Below the pieces are notes generated by a model. The model worked only from the letters and a program-made list of their open reading frames with translations. It was not told where the DNA came from and searched no databases. Below are positions 11,420-20,159 of a DNA stretch of 64,000 nucleotides, piece by piece. Within the stretch, counting starts at the first letter, position 1. Each line of letters opens with the position of its first letter. A program made the position numbers and the translations under genes. The DNA comes from Photobacterium atrarenae (GTDB lineage Bacteria; Pseudomonadota; Gammaproteobacteria; Enterobacterales; Vibrionaceae), in the NCBI RefSeq assembly GCF_024380015.1, contig NZ_CP101509.1:1178001-1242000 (forward strand), in the 5' to 3' direction.

Positions 11420-11444
11420 AACGCCCGGACAGAGCCCGGGCGTT
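11420..11444 (-). terminator. Rho-independent terminator of the ect operon
   Basis: A 9-bp stem (AACGCCCGG/CCGGGCGTT, 11420-11428 with 11436-11444). In minus-strand reading it is followed by TTTCTTTC and lies about 65 bp after the aspartokinase stop, so it closes the ectoine operon. Confidence 0.85.
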
Positions 11445-11509
11445 GGAAAGTTGCGTGCTGACCCTGAAACATGACGATCTGTCAGCAGTCTTAAACGAGC
11501 CGTATTGAT

Positions 11510-12934
11510 CTATGCGGCCAATCGCTTCTTCGGTTTCGTGCCGGACTGGTTGGCAATCAGAGTTTCATGCAGCGTCCGGATCGTCACGGCATAATCTTCA
11601 TCCGCGACCACAAACTGGACATCGACATTTCGCAGCGAAGAGTGGGCGGCTTTTGGCGTAATATTTTGCTCCATCAGCCCGCTCATGCCGTTTCGCAGCA
11701 CTTCGTTGGTGTCGATATTGGCGCCAATCGCGGAAATCAAAGCGACCATATTGCCGGTGATTTGCGCATCCGGCAGCATTTTCTCAGCCTGGGTCAGGAC
11801 TCGGTTTTGCGACGTCGAAGAGCCTGCCAGGTAATAGGTGATCGAGTTGGCGTTCATCTCTTTACCAATAAGCTGAACGCGCTCATGACGGATAATTTGC
11901 ATCAGGTCATAACTGATCTTGTCTGCTTTCCCGACCATGGACTGATCGAAGATATTCAGCGCAAACACTTTGTCCCGACCGGCGATGATCTCGACCTTAT
12001 GGGTGTCCGGCTGGAAATCCGGGGTGATCCAAGTGCCTTTGTGCTCCGGTTCAAAGGTGTTTTTCACCACCAGTTGGATTTCGGCACGACGCAGGCCGGA
12101 GGCAGCATTCGGGTGAATCGCTTCCATCCCCAGGTTGGCGAGTTGATCAGCGACATCGTAGTTGGAGATCCCCATAGGCATTACCACATCCGGGCCGACA
12201 ATCCTCGGGTCGGCTGTACTCAGGTGATACTCTTTATGAATCACAGCTTGTTTGGCCTGGGTCAGCACCGCCAGGCGGCTGAATGTCATTTCGCTGTAGC
12301 CGCGATCATAGGTCTTCATCAACCCTTCATCACAGTAAACATAACCGGTGACAATCGGCAGCTCTTTGGACAGGTCAATATTGCTCATCGCCTGGGTGAT
12401 CACTTCATCCAGTGAACCGGACGGCTTGTCATCCCAACCCGACAGGTCAACAAAGCGCGCGTTGATGCCGTGTTTTTTCAGCTTCAGGACGGTATTAAAC
12501 GCACTGTGTGCTTCTCCGATCGAAGATAGGAATTCCCGAATTTGCGGCATATAGGCCGACAGGGAGAATTGCTTGAACTGGCAGGTTTCCAGGATATTAT
12601 CGATACAGTCCCGGGCCTGGCTCAGCCGGTCGGTGACGAATTTATCGGCGCGCTTACGGCATAGCGGATCGGCAAAAATATTGTCATTAATCAGCAGCAT
12701 CCGCTGCTTCAGCTCATCAAGTTTTTCTTTCCAGATGTTATTGCGATCGGCAATGTGCTGGTAAATGCCCGGCTCACCGGAGCGCTTACACTCCAACAGG
12801 GCATCGGTGATCCCGCCGTAAGCGGACACCACAAAGATGCGCTGGTAGGGGGATTCCGGGTAAAACATAATATTATCAAGCACTGCGTCGAACGCAGACA
12901 TGGATGTACCACCGATTTTTTCGACGGTATGCAT
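11510..12934 (-). CDS. ask: Ectoine-cluster aspartate kinase
   Basis: Aspartokinase (474 residues) that phosphorylates L-aspartate, the first step towards L-aspartate semialdehyde and so towards ectoine. The kinase motif KIGGTSM begins at residue 5, and ACT-like regulatory sequence lies at the C-terminus (IGANIDTNEVLRNGMSGLMEQNITPKAA). It belongs to the special Ask_Ect type found only beside ectABC and thought to be less sensitive to feedback by lysine and threonine. ATG 12934 is preferred over the longer frame (12967) because AGGAG stands six bases before it. It is the last gene of ectABC-ask. Confidence 0.95.
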   Translation of the reverse strand: MHTVEKIGGTSMSAFDAVLDNIMFYPESPYQRIFVVSAYGGITDALLECKRSGEPGIYQHIADRNNIWKEKLDELKQRMLLINDNIFADPLCRKRADKFVTDRLSQARDCIDNILETCQFKQFSLSAYMPQIREFLSSIGEAHSAFNTVLKLKKHGINARFVDLSGWDDKPSGSLDEVITQAMSNIDLSKELPIVTGYVYCDEGLMKTYDRGYSEMTFSRLAVLTQAKQAVIHKEYHLSTADPRIVGPDVVMPMGISNYDVADQLANLGMEAIHPNAASGLRRAEIQLVVKNTFEPEHKGTWITPDFQPDTHKVEIIAGRDKVFALNIFDQSMVGKADKISYDLMQIIRHERVQLIGKEMNANSITYYLAGSSTSQNRVLTQAEKMLPDAQITGNMVALISAIGANIDTNEVLRNGMSGLMEQNITPKAAHSSLRNVDVQFVVADEDYAVTIRTLHETLIANQSGTKPKKRLAA

Positions 12935-12984
12935 TATAGGCTCCTTAGTGGCTTTGACTGATGCCAAAGCCAGATTGATTGGTG

Positions 12985-13374
12985 TTATTCGCTCAGCGGA
13001 TAAACGCCGTCTTTGTCATGCACTTCCTGGCCGGTCAGCGGCGGATTGAAGACACACGCCATCACCATATCTTCGTCTTGACAGGCACGCAGCTGGTGCT
13101 CATCGTTCTGATCCAGGATGTACAGGGTACCCGGCTCAATCGGGTAGACTTTGCCATCAGCCAGGGTTTCAATTTCCCCACGGCCCGACACACAGTACAC
13201 AGACTCCAAGTGATTCTTGTAATGAATGTGGGTGTCGGTATTTTTGTAAATCGTAGTGATATGGAAGGAAAAGCCCATGTTGTCATCCTTGAGCAGCATC
13301 CGGGTGCTTTCCCAGTTTTCCGCAACTACGCGACGTTCACTTTGGCGACATTCTTCTAATGTTCTGACAATCAT
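12985..13374 (-). CDS. ectC: L-ectoine synthase
   Basis: Cupin-fold enzyme of 129 residues that cyclises N-gamma-acetyl-L-2,4-diaminobutyrate to ectoine, the last step of the pathway. The length is typical. Metal- and substrate-site stretches [22 protein letters not shown] and [13 protein letters not shown] are present. It lies 9 bp downstream of ectB, in the canonical order ectA-ectB-ectC-ask. The product is a cytoplasmic compatible solute. Confidence 0.97.
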   Translation of the reverse strand: MIVRTLEECRQSERRVVAENWESTRMLLKDDNMGFSFHITTIYKNTDTHIHYKNHLESVYCVSGRGEIETLADGKVYPIEPGTLYILDQNDEHQLRACQDEDMVMACVFNPPLTGQEVHDKDGVYPLSE

Positions 13375-13383
13375 TCTTATTCC

Positions 13384-14649
13384 TTACGATGCTTTTTTCA
13401 GTAGTGATGCAATGGTTCTCTCAACGGCGTCAGTGAAAATCTGGATCCCCTGGTCCATCTCTTCTTCCGTGATGGTCAGCGGACAGAAGAACTTGAGGAC
13501 TTCGTCATCCGGACCGGCGGTTTCGATGACTATGCCGCTCTCGAAACAGGCGCGGGCAACTTGATGGGCAAACTTACCGTCGTGGCAGGCAATGCCTTGC
13601 ATCAGGCCGCGACCTTTAATCTGGTCGAAGTGACCCGGATAGCGCGCCAGCAGTGGTTCAAGTGCGGCAGTCAGCTGTTCGGCACGGGCCTGAATATGAA
13701 GCTGGAACTGCGCATCGCGCCAGTAGGTTTCAATCGCTTTGGCGGCGGTGACAAAGGCGTGGTTATTGCCACGGAATGTCCCGTTGTGTTCGCCCGGCAG
13801 CCACTGGTCCAGCTCCGGCCTGAACAGCACGATAGCCATCGGTAGGCCGTAACCGCCAATTGATTTCGACAGGGTCACCATATCTGGCTTGATGCCGGCT
13901 GGCTCGAAGCTGAAGAAGTGACCGGTCCGGCCGCAACCGGCCTGGATATCATCGACAATCAGCAGAATGTCGTGCTGCTTACAAATCTTGTCCAGCTTTT
14001 GCAGCCAAGGCGTTGAGGCAACGTTCAGACCCCCTTCCCCCTGAACCACTTCCAGGATCACCGCAGCGGGTTTATCCATCCCGCTGGAGTTGTCATTGAG
14101 CATGGTTTCGAACAGTGCCAGGCCGTCGATATCGGCATAGCCGTCATACGGCAGGCGCGTCACGCCTTGTAGCGGCATGCCGGCACCGCCACGGTGGTGC
14201 TGGTTACCGGTGGCAGCCAGTGCGCCATACGAAACACCGTGGAAGCCGTTGGTAAAGGCAACAATTGAGTGACGGCCGGTGACCTTACGGGCCAGCTTCA
14301 GTGCCGCTTCGACGGCATTGGTACCGGTTGGACCGGTGAACTGTACTTTGTAGTCCAGGCCGCGCGGCTTGAGGATTGTCTGATTCAACTGGGTTAAAAA
14401 TTCGCCCTTGGCTTCGGAGTACATGTCGAGGCCGTGGGTCAGGCCGTCGGCATCGATGTAATCCATCAGGGCTTTTTTCAGTACTGAGTTGTTGTGGCCG
14501 TAGTTGAGTGCCCCCGCTCCGGCGAGAAAGTCGAGATATTCTTCACCGTCCGCGGTATACAGCCAGCTTCCTTTTGCCTTGTTGAATACAACCGGGAAGT
14601 TTCGGGCGTAACATTGTACGTTTGACTCTTGGTCTTTGAAGATATTCAT
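13384..14649 (-). CDS. ectB: L-2,4-diaminobutyrate:2-oxoglutarate aminotransferase
   Basis: PLP enzyme (421 residues, class III aminotransferase) converting L-aspartate semialdehyde plus glutamate to L-2,4-diaminobutyrate, the first committed step of ectoine synthesis. The PLP-binding aspartate is in LLIVDDIQAGCGRTG and the Schiff-base lysine in VTLSKSIGGYGLP; the PTGTNAVEAALKLARK stretch binds the phosphate of PLP. It stands between ectA and ectC with short gaps, in one operon. Confidence 0.97.
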   Translation of the reverse strand: MNIFKDQESNVQCYARNFPVVFNKAKGSWLYTADGEEYLDFLAGAGALNYGHNNSVLKKALMDYIDADGLTHGLDMYSEAKGEFLTQLNQTILKPRGLDYKVQFTGPTGTNAVEAALKLARKVTGRHSIVAFTNGFHGVSYGALAATGNQHHRGGAGMPLQGVTRLPYDGYADIDGLALFETMLNDNSSGMDKPAAVILEVVQGEGGLNVASTPWLQKLDKICKQHDILLIVDDIQAGCGRTGHFFSFEPAGIKPDMVTLSKSIGGYGLPMAIVLFRPELDQWLPGEHNGTFRGNNHAFVTAAKAIETYWRDAQFQLHIQARAEQLTAALEPLLARYPGHFDQIKGRGLMQGIACHDGKFAHQVARACFESGIVIETAGPDDEVLKFFCPLTITEEEMDQGIQIFTDAVERTIASLLKKAS

Positions 14650-14669
14650 TTGGATTCCTAATCAGGTCT

Positions 14670-15218
14670 CTATTTTCTTAATTGGATGCGGTACAGGTAT
14701 TCACTGTCGTGGGCATTGGAAAAGTGTTTGTGCTTATCCAAAAACGTGGTCACTTCGCCACGCAGGCAGGACTGCGAGTTCAGCTTGTCAAACAGTGCCC
14801 AGGAACCTTTGTTGTCGTCTGTGATGGTGGTTTCCAGGAACCGGACATTGCGGGTGCATTCCCGGCTCAACAGCTCATTCAGCATTTGCAGGCCCAGGCC
14901 TTGACCGCGCTCAGACGCGCTGACCGCGACTTGCCAGACAAACAGAGTGTCGTCACTGTCCGGACGTTTGTATGCCGAGGTGAATGCTACGACTTTGCCT
15001 TCGCGCTCAACGACCACACAGGTGTCGCGAAAATGTGTGGTTTGCAAAAAATTGCAGTAAGAGGAATTGGTATCCAGAGGCGGGCATGAATCGATCAGTT
15101 CATGAACACGTAAACCGTCCTCCTTGTTGGGTTTGCGAAAGCAGTAGTCTTCCTGACTATCAGTTGATGGATTAGAGGTCATCACCCATGGTGCCATTGT
15201 AATCATTGGTCGCCACAT
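14670..15218 (-). CDS. ectA: L-2,4-diaminobutyrate N-gamma-acetyltransferase
   Basis: GNAT-fold acetyltransferase (up to 182 residues) that transfers acetyl from acetyl-CoA to diaminobutyrate. The CoA-binding stretch is VAVSASERGQGLGLQML, and the typical EctA sequence SCPPLDTNSSYCNFLQTTHF is near the N-terminus. The exact start is uncertain: ATGs at 15218, 15206 and 15182 are in frame and none has a strong Shine-Dalgarno sequence. It is the first gene of ectABC-ask and is preceded by an AT-rich promoter region. Confidence 0.95.
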   Translation of the reverse strand: MWRPMITMAPWVMTSNPSTDSQEDYCFRKPNKEDGLRVHELIDSCPPLDTNSSYCNFLQTTHFRDTCVVVEREGKVVAFTSAYKRPDSDDTLFVWQVAVSASERGQGLGLQMLNELLSRECTRNVRFLETTITDDNKGSWALFDKLNSQSCLRGEVTTFLDKHKHFSNAHDSEYLYRIQLRK

Positions 15219-15244
15219 TGTTTAGTGCTCTAATTAATTCCATT

Positions 15245-15275
15245 AATATACTAGCGACTCGTTGGAGCTTTTCAA
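15245..15275 (-). promoter_or_regulatory. Possible ectABC promoter
   Basis: In minus-strand reading TTGAAA (15270-15275) precedes TATATT (15245-15250) with 19 bp between, or AGTATA (15247-15252) with 17 bp. The surrounding 130 bp is markedly AT-rich. The position, about 30 bp before the longest ectA start, is suitable. An osmotically controlled promoter is expected biologically, but no CosR or sigma-S site could be assigned. Confidence 0.3.
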
Positions 15276-15387
15276 CCTTGTTTTTTTTGATCTTTATAGG
15301 GTTTAACCATAACATATTGATTTTAAAGATGATAAAAATGTAAAAATTTTGCTGTGTTAATTTTGAGTGAAGGTTTTATTTATAGCT

Positions 15388-16005
15388 CTAATGATTATGG
15401 TGCGGTGGATGATCTGTGCTGGCGCCGGTCATTCCGGCGGTCAGCGTGAACCGCATCGCTTCTTCGACGGTCATGTCGAGGGGGCGAATGGCATGGCGGG
15501 GAATGAGCACGGCGTAGCCGCCAATCATATAGCTGAGTGGCAGATAGACCAGGACGCTTTTTTCATCCCGGAAGGAAGCGGGTATCCGTTCCGGTACCGG
15601 CTGGGTGACAAAGCCGATCACCTGCATGCCGGTGTCGCCCAGGGTGACGGCAACAACTTGTTTGAATTCTTTGCGGGTGGTGGGGGAGAAATAATCGAAG
15701 AAATCCCGGATTGCCGGATACACCGAGCGGACAATTGGCATGTGATACAGCACCTGCTCTCCTTTGGCAAACAGGCGTTGAACCAGGTAAGCGTTCATCA
15801 TCAGGCCGGTAAGGAAAATGACGAGCAGTCCGGTGAGCAGTCCCATACCCGGCCAGTACCATGCTTGCGGCAGGATAGTTTGGATCAGGCCGCCCAACAG
15901 GGATTCGGCGGACATCGCCAACCAGTACAACAGGTACAGGGTTAAAACCACAGGAAGCAGGGTCATGAGTCCGGTGATGATATTTCTGCTGATAAATCCA
16001 AACAT
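15388..16005 (-). CDS. DUF502 membrane protein
   Basis: Membrane protein of 205 residues of the DUF502 family, function unknown. Two hydrophobic segments (IITGLMTLLPVVLTLYLLYWLAM and GMGLLTGLLVIFLTGLMMNAYL) precede a soluble part containing the family's conserved stretches MPIVRSVYPAIRDFFDYF and PLSYMIGGYAVLIP. ATG 16005 is preferred over the longer frame because GGGAG lies seven bases upstream and the protein then opens at the first membrane segment. It is a single gene. Confidence 0.88.
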   Translation of the reverse strand: MFGFISRNIITGLMTLLPVVLTLYLLYWLAMSAESLLGGLIQTILPQAWYWPGMGLLTGLLVIFLTGLMMNAYLVQRLFAKGEQVLYHMPIVRSVYPAIRDFFDYFSPTTRKEFKQVVAVTLGDTGMQVIGFVTQPVPERIPASFRDEKSVLVYLPLSYMIGGYAVLIPRHAIRPLDMTVEEAMRFTLTAGMTGASTDHPPHHNH

Positions 16006-16065
16006 GGTAAAGCTCCCTTTGTCCGGGCGGTAAACCGAGGAAGAGTACGGCGACCTCGAAATCAT

Positions 16066-16431
16066 GACGCTGTCATCTCCAGCGTCTCTGGTTTAATCAT
16101 AGGTCTGCCGGGGCGGGATTACCTTGCTCACAATGGGTTGCGTTATTTCGCTTGACCAGAGTTATCGGCATCCCCCCTGTTTTCCAGTAGCCGGTGACGT
16201 GAATTTGCTGGTACGGCAGTCCTACGTCACCCTGTAACACACATCCGATTGGTCGTCCGAGTTCGTGCTGCCAAGCAGGGGTTGGGGCAGCAAATCCGCG
16301 CTGGGAACAGTGAAGATAAACACTGGGATTTCCACCGTATTTTCCGTGTAATGGCTGGTAATATTTGAAATATCGCCGCAGATGACGACAAAGAGTGACG
16401 GGAAACCGTTCACTGTGGGGGATGTCATTGC
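16066..16431. other. Intergenic region, no gene seen
   Basis: About 370 bp between the DUF502 gene and the terminator of the symporter gene. Short open frames on both strands lack ribosome-binding sites and family resemblance. Promoter elements for the DUF502 gene presumably lie near its start, but none stands out. Confidence 0.5.
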
Positions 16432-16458
16432 AAAAAGCGCCAGCGAAACCGCCGGCGC
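16432..16458 (-). terminator. Rho-independent terminator of the alanine symporter gene
   Basis: In minus-strand reading a GC-rich stem (GCGCCGGC...GCTGGCGC, 16437-16458) is followed directly by TTTTT (16432-16436), just past the symporter stop codon. A classical intrinsic terminator. Confidence 0.85.
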
Positions 16459-16470
16459 ACTGATTGGATG

Positions 16471-17841
16471 CTACTTAATTTTGGCTCTCTCCGCCTGGGC
16501 GGCGAAATATTCCCGGGTGAGCTTGAACACCACCGGGCTGAGCAGCAGCAGGGCGATCAGGTTCGGGATTGCCATCATGGCGTTGAGGGTGTCTGCCAGC
16601 AGCCAGATAAATGACAGCGAGCTGTTGGCACCAATCGGGACCGCGATGATCCACAGCACCCGGAAGGGGATAACGGCTTTGGTGCCGAACAGGAACTGGA
16701 CGCATTTTTCACTGTAAAAGCTCCAGCCAAGAATCGTGGTGAAGGCAAAGACCGACAGGGCAATGGCGACCAGATAATCGCCGACGCCGGGTAGGGTCGA
16801 TGCGAACGCATTGGAAGTCAGCGCTGCCCCGGTTTCACCGCTCTGCCAGGCGCCGGTCACAACAATCGCCAGTCCGGTGATGGTGCAAATCACCAGGGTA
16901 TCGATAAATGTGCCCAGCATCGCCACCAGGCCCTGGGTGACCGGGTTTTTTGTTTGGGCTGCGGCGTGGGCGATTGGCGCACTGCCCAAGCCGGCTTCGT
17001 TGGAGAAAATCCCGCGCGCCACCCCGAAGCGAATGGCGGCCCAGACTGCCGCACCGGCAAAACCACCCTGTGCCGCCACCGGAGTAAAGGCGCTGGTGAC
17101 GATTAGGCTGACAGCTGCCGGGATATCGGTGAAATGGATACCAAGGATCAACAGCCCGGAGCCGACGTAAAACGCGGCCATCAACGGGACCAGCTTCCCG
17201 GCGACATCGGCAATCCGCCGGATCCCGCCAACCAGTACCAGGGCGACCAGAATCATCATCACAAAGCCGGAAAACATCGCCGGAATACCGAAGCTGTTAT
17301 CCAGCGCGGCAGCAACCGAGTTCGATTGCACTGTGTTGCCGATCCCGAATCCGGCGATGGCACCGAAAATTGCAAAGGCGGTGCCGAGCCAGGCCCACTT
17401 GTGGCTCAGGCCGTTTTTGATGTAGTACATCGGCCCGCCGACGTGGTTGCCGTTTTCATCGGTTTCGCGGTATTTGACAGCGCAAACCGCTTCTGAGTAC
17501 TTGGTTGCCATGCCGACCAGAGCCGTACACCACATCCAGAATAAGGCGCCGGGGCCACCGAGAAAGATGGCGGTTGCCACCCCGGCGATATTCCCTGTCC
17601 CGACGGTCGCGGACAGGGAGGTCATCAGGGCATTAAACGGGCTGATTTCCCCTTGTTGGTCTTCATCTTTTTCTGGAATCCGTCCGGCCCATAATAATTT
17701 GAACCCGGTACCAATCTTCAGAATGGTCATCAGTTTTAAGCCAACCGTCAGGAATATCCCTACGCCGAGGATCAGCACCAGCATCGGGACGCCCCAGACC
17801 TGGCTGTTGATGGCGGTAATCAAATTTGTTAATGCGTCCAT
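16471..17841 (-). CDS. Sodium:alanine/glycine symporter, AGCS family
   Basis: Inner-membrane amino acid carrier of 456 residues with about 11 membrane segments. The AGCS signature region is seen in ATVGTGNIAGVATAIFLGGPGALFWMWCTALVGMATKYSEAV, which holds the sodium and substrate site. It probably takes up alanine, glycine or serine with sodium, as in other marine bacteria. In several vibrios a related gene sits behind a glycine riboswitch. The expected conserved glycine-aptamer cores were searched for upstream and not found. Confidence 0.93.
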   Translation of the reverse strand: MDALTNLITAINSQVWGVPMLVLILGVGIFLTVGLKLMTILKIGTGFKLLWAGRIPEKDEDQQGEISPFNALMTSLSATVGTGNIAGVATAIFLGGPGALFWMWCTALVGMATKYSEAVCAVKYRETDENGNHVGGPMYYIKNGLSHKWAWLGTAFAIFGAIAGFGIGNTVQSNSVAAALDNSFGIPAMFSGFVMMILVALVLVGGIRRIADVAGKLVPLMAAFYVGSGLLILGIHFTDIPAAVSLIVTSAFTPVAAQGGFAGAAVWAAIRFGVARGIFSNEAGLGSAPIAHAAAQTKNPVTQGLVAMLGTFIDTLVICTITGLAIVVTGAWQSGETGAALTSNAFASTLPGVGDYLVAIALSVFAFTTILGWSFYSEKCVQFLFGTKAVIPFRVLWIIAVPIGANSSLSFIWLLADTLNAMMAIPNLIALLLLSPVVFKLTREYFAAQAERAKIK

Positions 17842-18401
17842 ACCTTTCTCACTTTTTATTTTTCTAATCTATGCAAAAACATAGGTGGCGTTTGGTAGAA
17901 ATACAAACTCGCCGTGGTAATTGAACAGCATTTATTGTCATGAAAATGTCACATGGCGCGCATACTCTCCGTTTCCGTTTCGTGTTATTAAGCCGGAGGC
18001 GTTGGCGGCTTGTCGGTGCAACATTATATGCTGAAGGAATGACGGTAATCTTCGGGTGGCCGGGTAAAAAGGAGGAGAATAAAAGAAATTTGATTTGATC
18101 TTATGAACTGAGTCTCATTATTTTCATTGAACCCCTGGATAAGTTGAGCTTGTGTCAGAAATTACAAAAATACCTGAGCATTTGTTTCATTATGAGTGGA
18201 CGAATCTCAAATATTTAATGTTACACCTCACAATTTTTACTGCACCAACAGCAAAGTTTTATGCAACATGATGAAATGTCACAAAATTTGATATGAATGA
18301 TAGCCCTACGCTCAAGAGCGATTATGATGGGTTATTATCGTCACAATAATAATTGATTATAAGTAACAATTATCACCAGAGTCAGTGATAGAGCAGGAAC
18401 T
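17842..18401. other. Intergenic region between symporter and small membrane protein
   Basis: 560 bp, AT-rich in its right half, between two divergent genes. No coding frame could be supported and no riboswitch core was recognised. The right end holds an inverted repeat TTATTAT/ATAATAA (18332-18338 with 18346-18352), about 50 bp before the small membrane protein gene, that vaguely resembles a HapR/LuxR-type site. Confidence 0.4.
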
Positions 18402-18617
18402 ATGATTAGACAATATGCTATTTTTTCCAACCATTTTCCCAACCTCCATCGGTTTTTCATTGTACTGATCGTCAGCATTTCACTCATGAGTAGTTATTTA
18501 GTACTGGAGCATAACCACTTGCAATTCGCTTGGGGAATTTTTCTGCCGGTACTGCCGTTTGCCTTGTTTGCAAAGTCTTCAGACTACAAGAAAAAGTATA
18601 TGCATTCGGAAAAATAG
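18402..18617 (+). CDS. Small two-segment membrane protein of unknown function
   Basis: A 71-residue protein with an AGGA-type ribosome-binding site before ATG 18402. Two hydrophobic stretches are visible (FFIVLIVSISLMSSYLVLEH and FAWGIFLPVLPFALFA), followed by a charged tail KSSDYKKKYMHSEK, which suggests a hairpin in the inner membrane. It is not recognised as a named family. It lies 195 bp upstream of cqsA on the same strand, so a link to CAI-1 signalling is possible but unproven. Confidence 0.55.
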   Translation: MIRQYAIFSNHFPNLHRFFIVLIVSISLMSSYLVLEHNHLQFAWGIFLPVLPFALFAKSSDYKKKYMHSEK

Positions 18618-18812
18618 CGCTTCGCATTGGTGTTCAGTTCTGTGTCCGATGTCGCCGACAAAAAATTGAAATTGTAATCAATTGCATTACACCCCGATGC
18701 GTACATGTGCGCCTTGTTGAATTATATTGGTCAATAGGCATAGTAACAGTCTTGTCAGGAGATAAGTCTGGAATATGCCTGTTACCCATATCAATAATTA
18801 ATGAGGTGTATT

Positions 18813-19999
18813 ATGAATAACCCTATCCAACCCCAGAAAGCATTGCCTTCGTTCGTAAAAAAAAGATTGAATCTCATCTGACTGAGCTCATCTATCCCCG
18901 CAAGAACCAACAGCATTTAGTGCTGGGTCAACAACCGGGTGAGGGTGCAATCGTCTTACAAAGCAATGATTACCTGGCCATCTCTAACCATGACAAGATC
19001 CGCGACGCGTACAATGCCGCTCTGGAGCAAGGGCGGAAAGATGTCGTGATGTCGGCGATTTTCTTGCATAAAGAGCTGGAGGTTGACAGCTTTGAGCAGC
19101 AATTGGCGCAGTACACCGGCTATGATCACTGTATTTTGTCTCAATCTGGCTGGGCCGCCAATATCGGCTTGATCCAGACGGTGCTGCCGCCAAACACACC
19201 GGTGTATATTGATTTTTTTGCCCATATGTCGTTGTGGGATGGTGCCCGGCATGCCCAGGGGGAGATCCATCCGTTTTTGCACAACCATGTCCGTCAGCTG
19301 GAGAAGTTGATCCGGCGAAACGGCCCCGGACTGATCTTGGTTGATTCCGTGTACAGTACGCTGGGAACTGTTGCACCGTTAACAGAAATCGTGGCGCTGG
19401 CGAAGCAGACCGGGTGTGCCATTTTAGTGGATGAGTCGCACTCACTGGGAACCCATGGCCCGCATGGTGCCGGTCTGGTGGCTGAACTGGGCCTGACTGA
19501 TGATGTTGATTTTTTGACGGTCAGCCTGGCAAAAAGCTTTGCTTATCGGGCAGGCGCAATTCTATGCAGTAAGAAAATTGGGCAGTGCCTGCCGTTTGTT
19601 GCTCATCCGGCGATCTTCAGTTCAGCATTGCTTAGCCATGAAATTGAAGTTCTGAAGGCGACGCTGGCGGTGATCAAAGCCGGTGATGATCGTCGTGAGC
19701 GGTTATTTGCCCAATCGGAGAAGTTGCGTCAGGGATTGAGATCCCTGGGATTCAATATTCAGAGTGAGTCCCAGATCATTGCCCTGGAAACCGGCCCGGA
19801 AGATCAGACGGAGACTGTTCGCGATCACCTGGAAGCTTGCCAGGTGTTCGGCTCGGTGTTTTGTCAGCCAGCGACACCGAAAAACAAAAATCTGGTTCGT
19901 TTTTCGGTCAACAGTGATATCACTGATGCGGAGATCGATCATATCCTTTCGGCGTGTAGTTTGATTGAACCGAAGGTGATGACGGGTAAGCGTCGATAG
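18813..19999 (+). pseudogene. cqsA: CAI-1 autoinducer synthase CqsA, interrupted by a -1 shift in an A8 run
   Basis: PLP enzyme of the alpha-oxoamine synthase family that joins an acyl-CoA to an amino-acid-derived substrate to make the CAI-1 family of quorum signals. The body matches V. cholerae CqsA closely: YIDFFAHMSLWDGAR, ILVDSVYSTLGTVAPL, LVDESHSLGTHGPHGAGL, the PLP lysine in SLAKSFAYRAGAI, and GSVFCQPATPKNKN. Translation from ATG 18813 (GAGG six bases upstream) stops after 22 codons. Re-reading one A in the run at 18857-18864 restores a 395-residue protein, near the 389 of V. cholerae, whose repaired N-terminus also fits the family. The gene could be inactive, misassembled at the homopolymer, or expressed by slippage on A-AAA-AAA. 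The largest uninterrupted frame starts at GTG 18920 and lacks the family N-terminus. Confidence 0.9.
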
Positions 20000-20077
20000 G
20001 CACGTGTGACGCAAGTTACGCCATACAACGGGCGGATAGCCGATGATATGAGGAGGGATCCGATACCGCTTTAGGAC

Positions 20078-20109
20078 AAAGCCCGGCTTCTCGAAAGAGG
20101 CCGGGCTTT
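20078..20109. terminator. Bidirectional terminator between cqsA and cqsS
   Basis: A perfect 10-bp stem AAAGCCCGGC/GCCGGGCTTT (20078-20087 with 20100-20109) with A and T tracts on its two sides. It lies between the convergent cqsA and cqsS genes and can serve both. Confidence 0.88.
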
Positions 20110-20159
20110 ATCGTGAGAGGCAATGATGAACAATGCAGATGGGGGATAAGCACAGTGGG

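Noticed and set aside
17842..18070. Possible glycine riboswitch upstream of the alanine/glycine symporter
   Set aside because: A related Vibrio gene has one, and GGAGAG-like bases occur near 17965, but the conserved aptamer cores and the expected partner stems were not found.
18920..19999. GTG 18920 as the true start of cqsA
   Set aside because: It would drop about 36 residues that align with the V. cholerae protein once the A8 run is corrected, and it has no ribosome-binding site.
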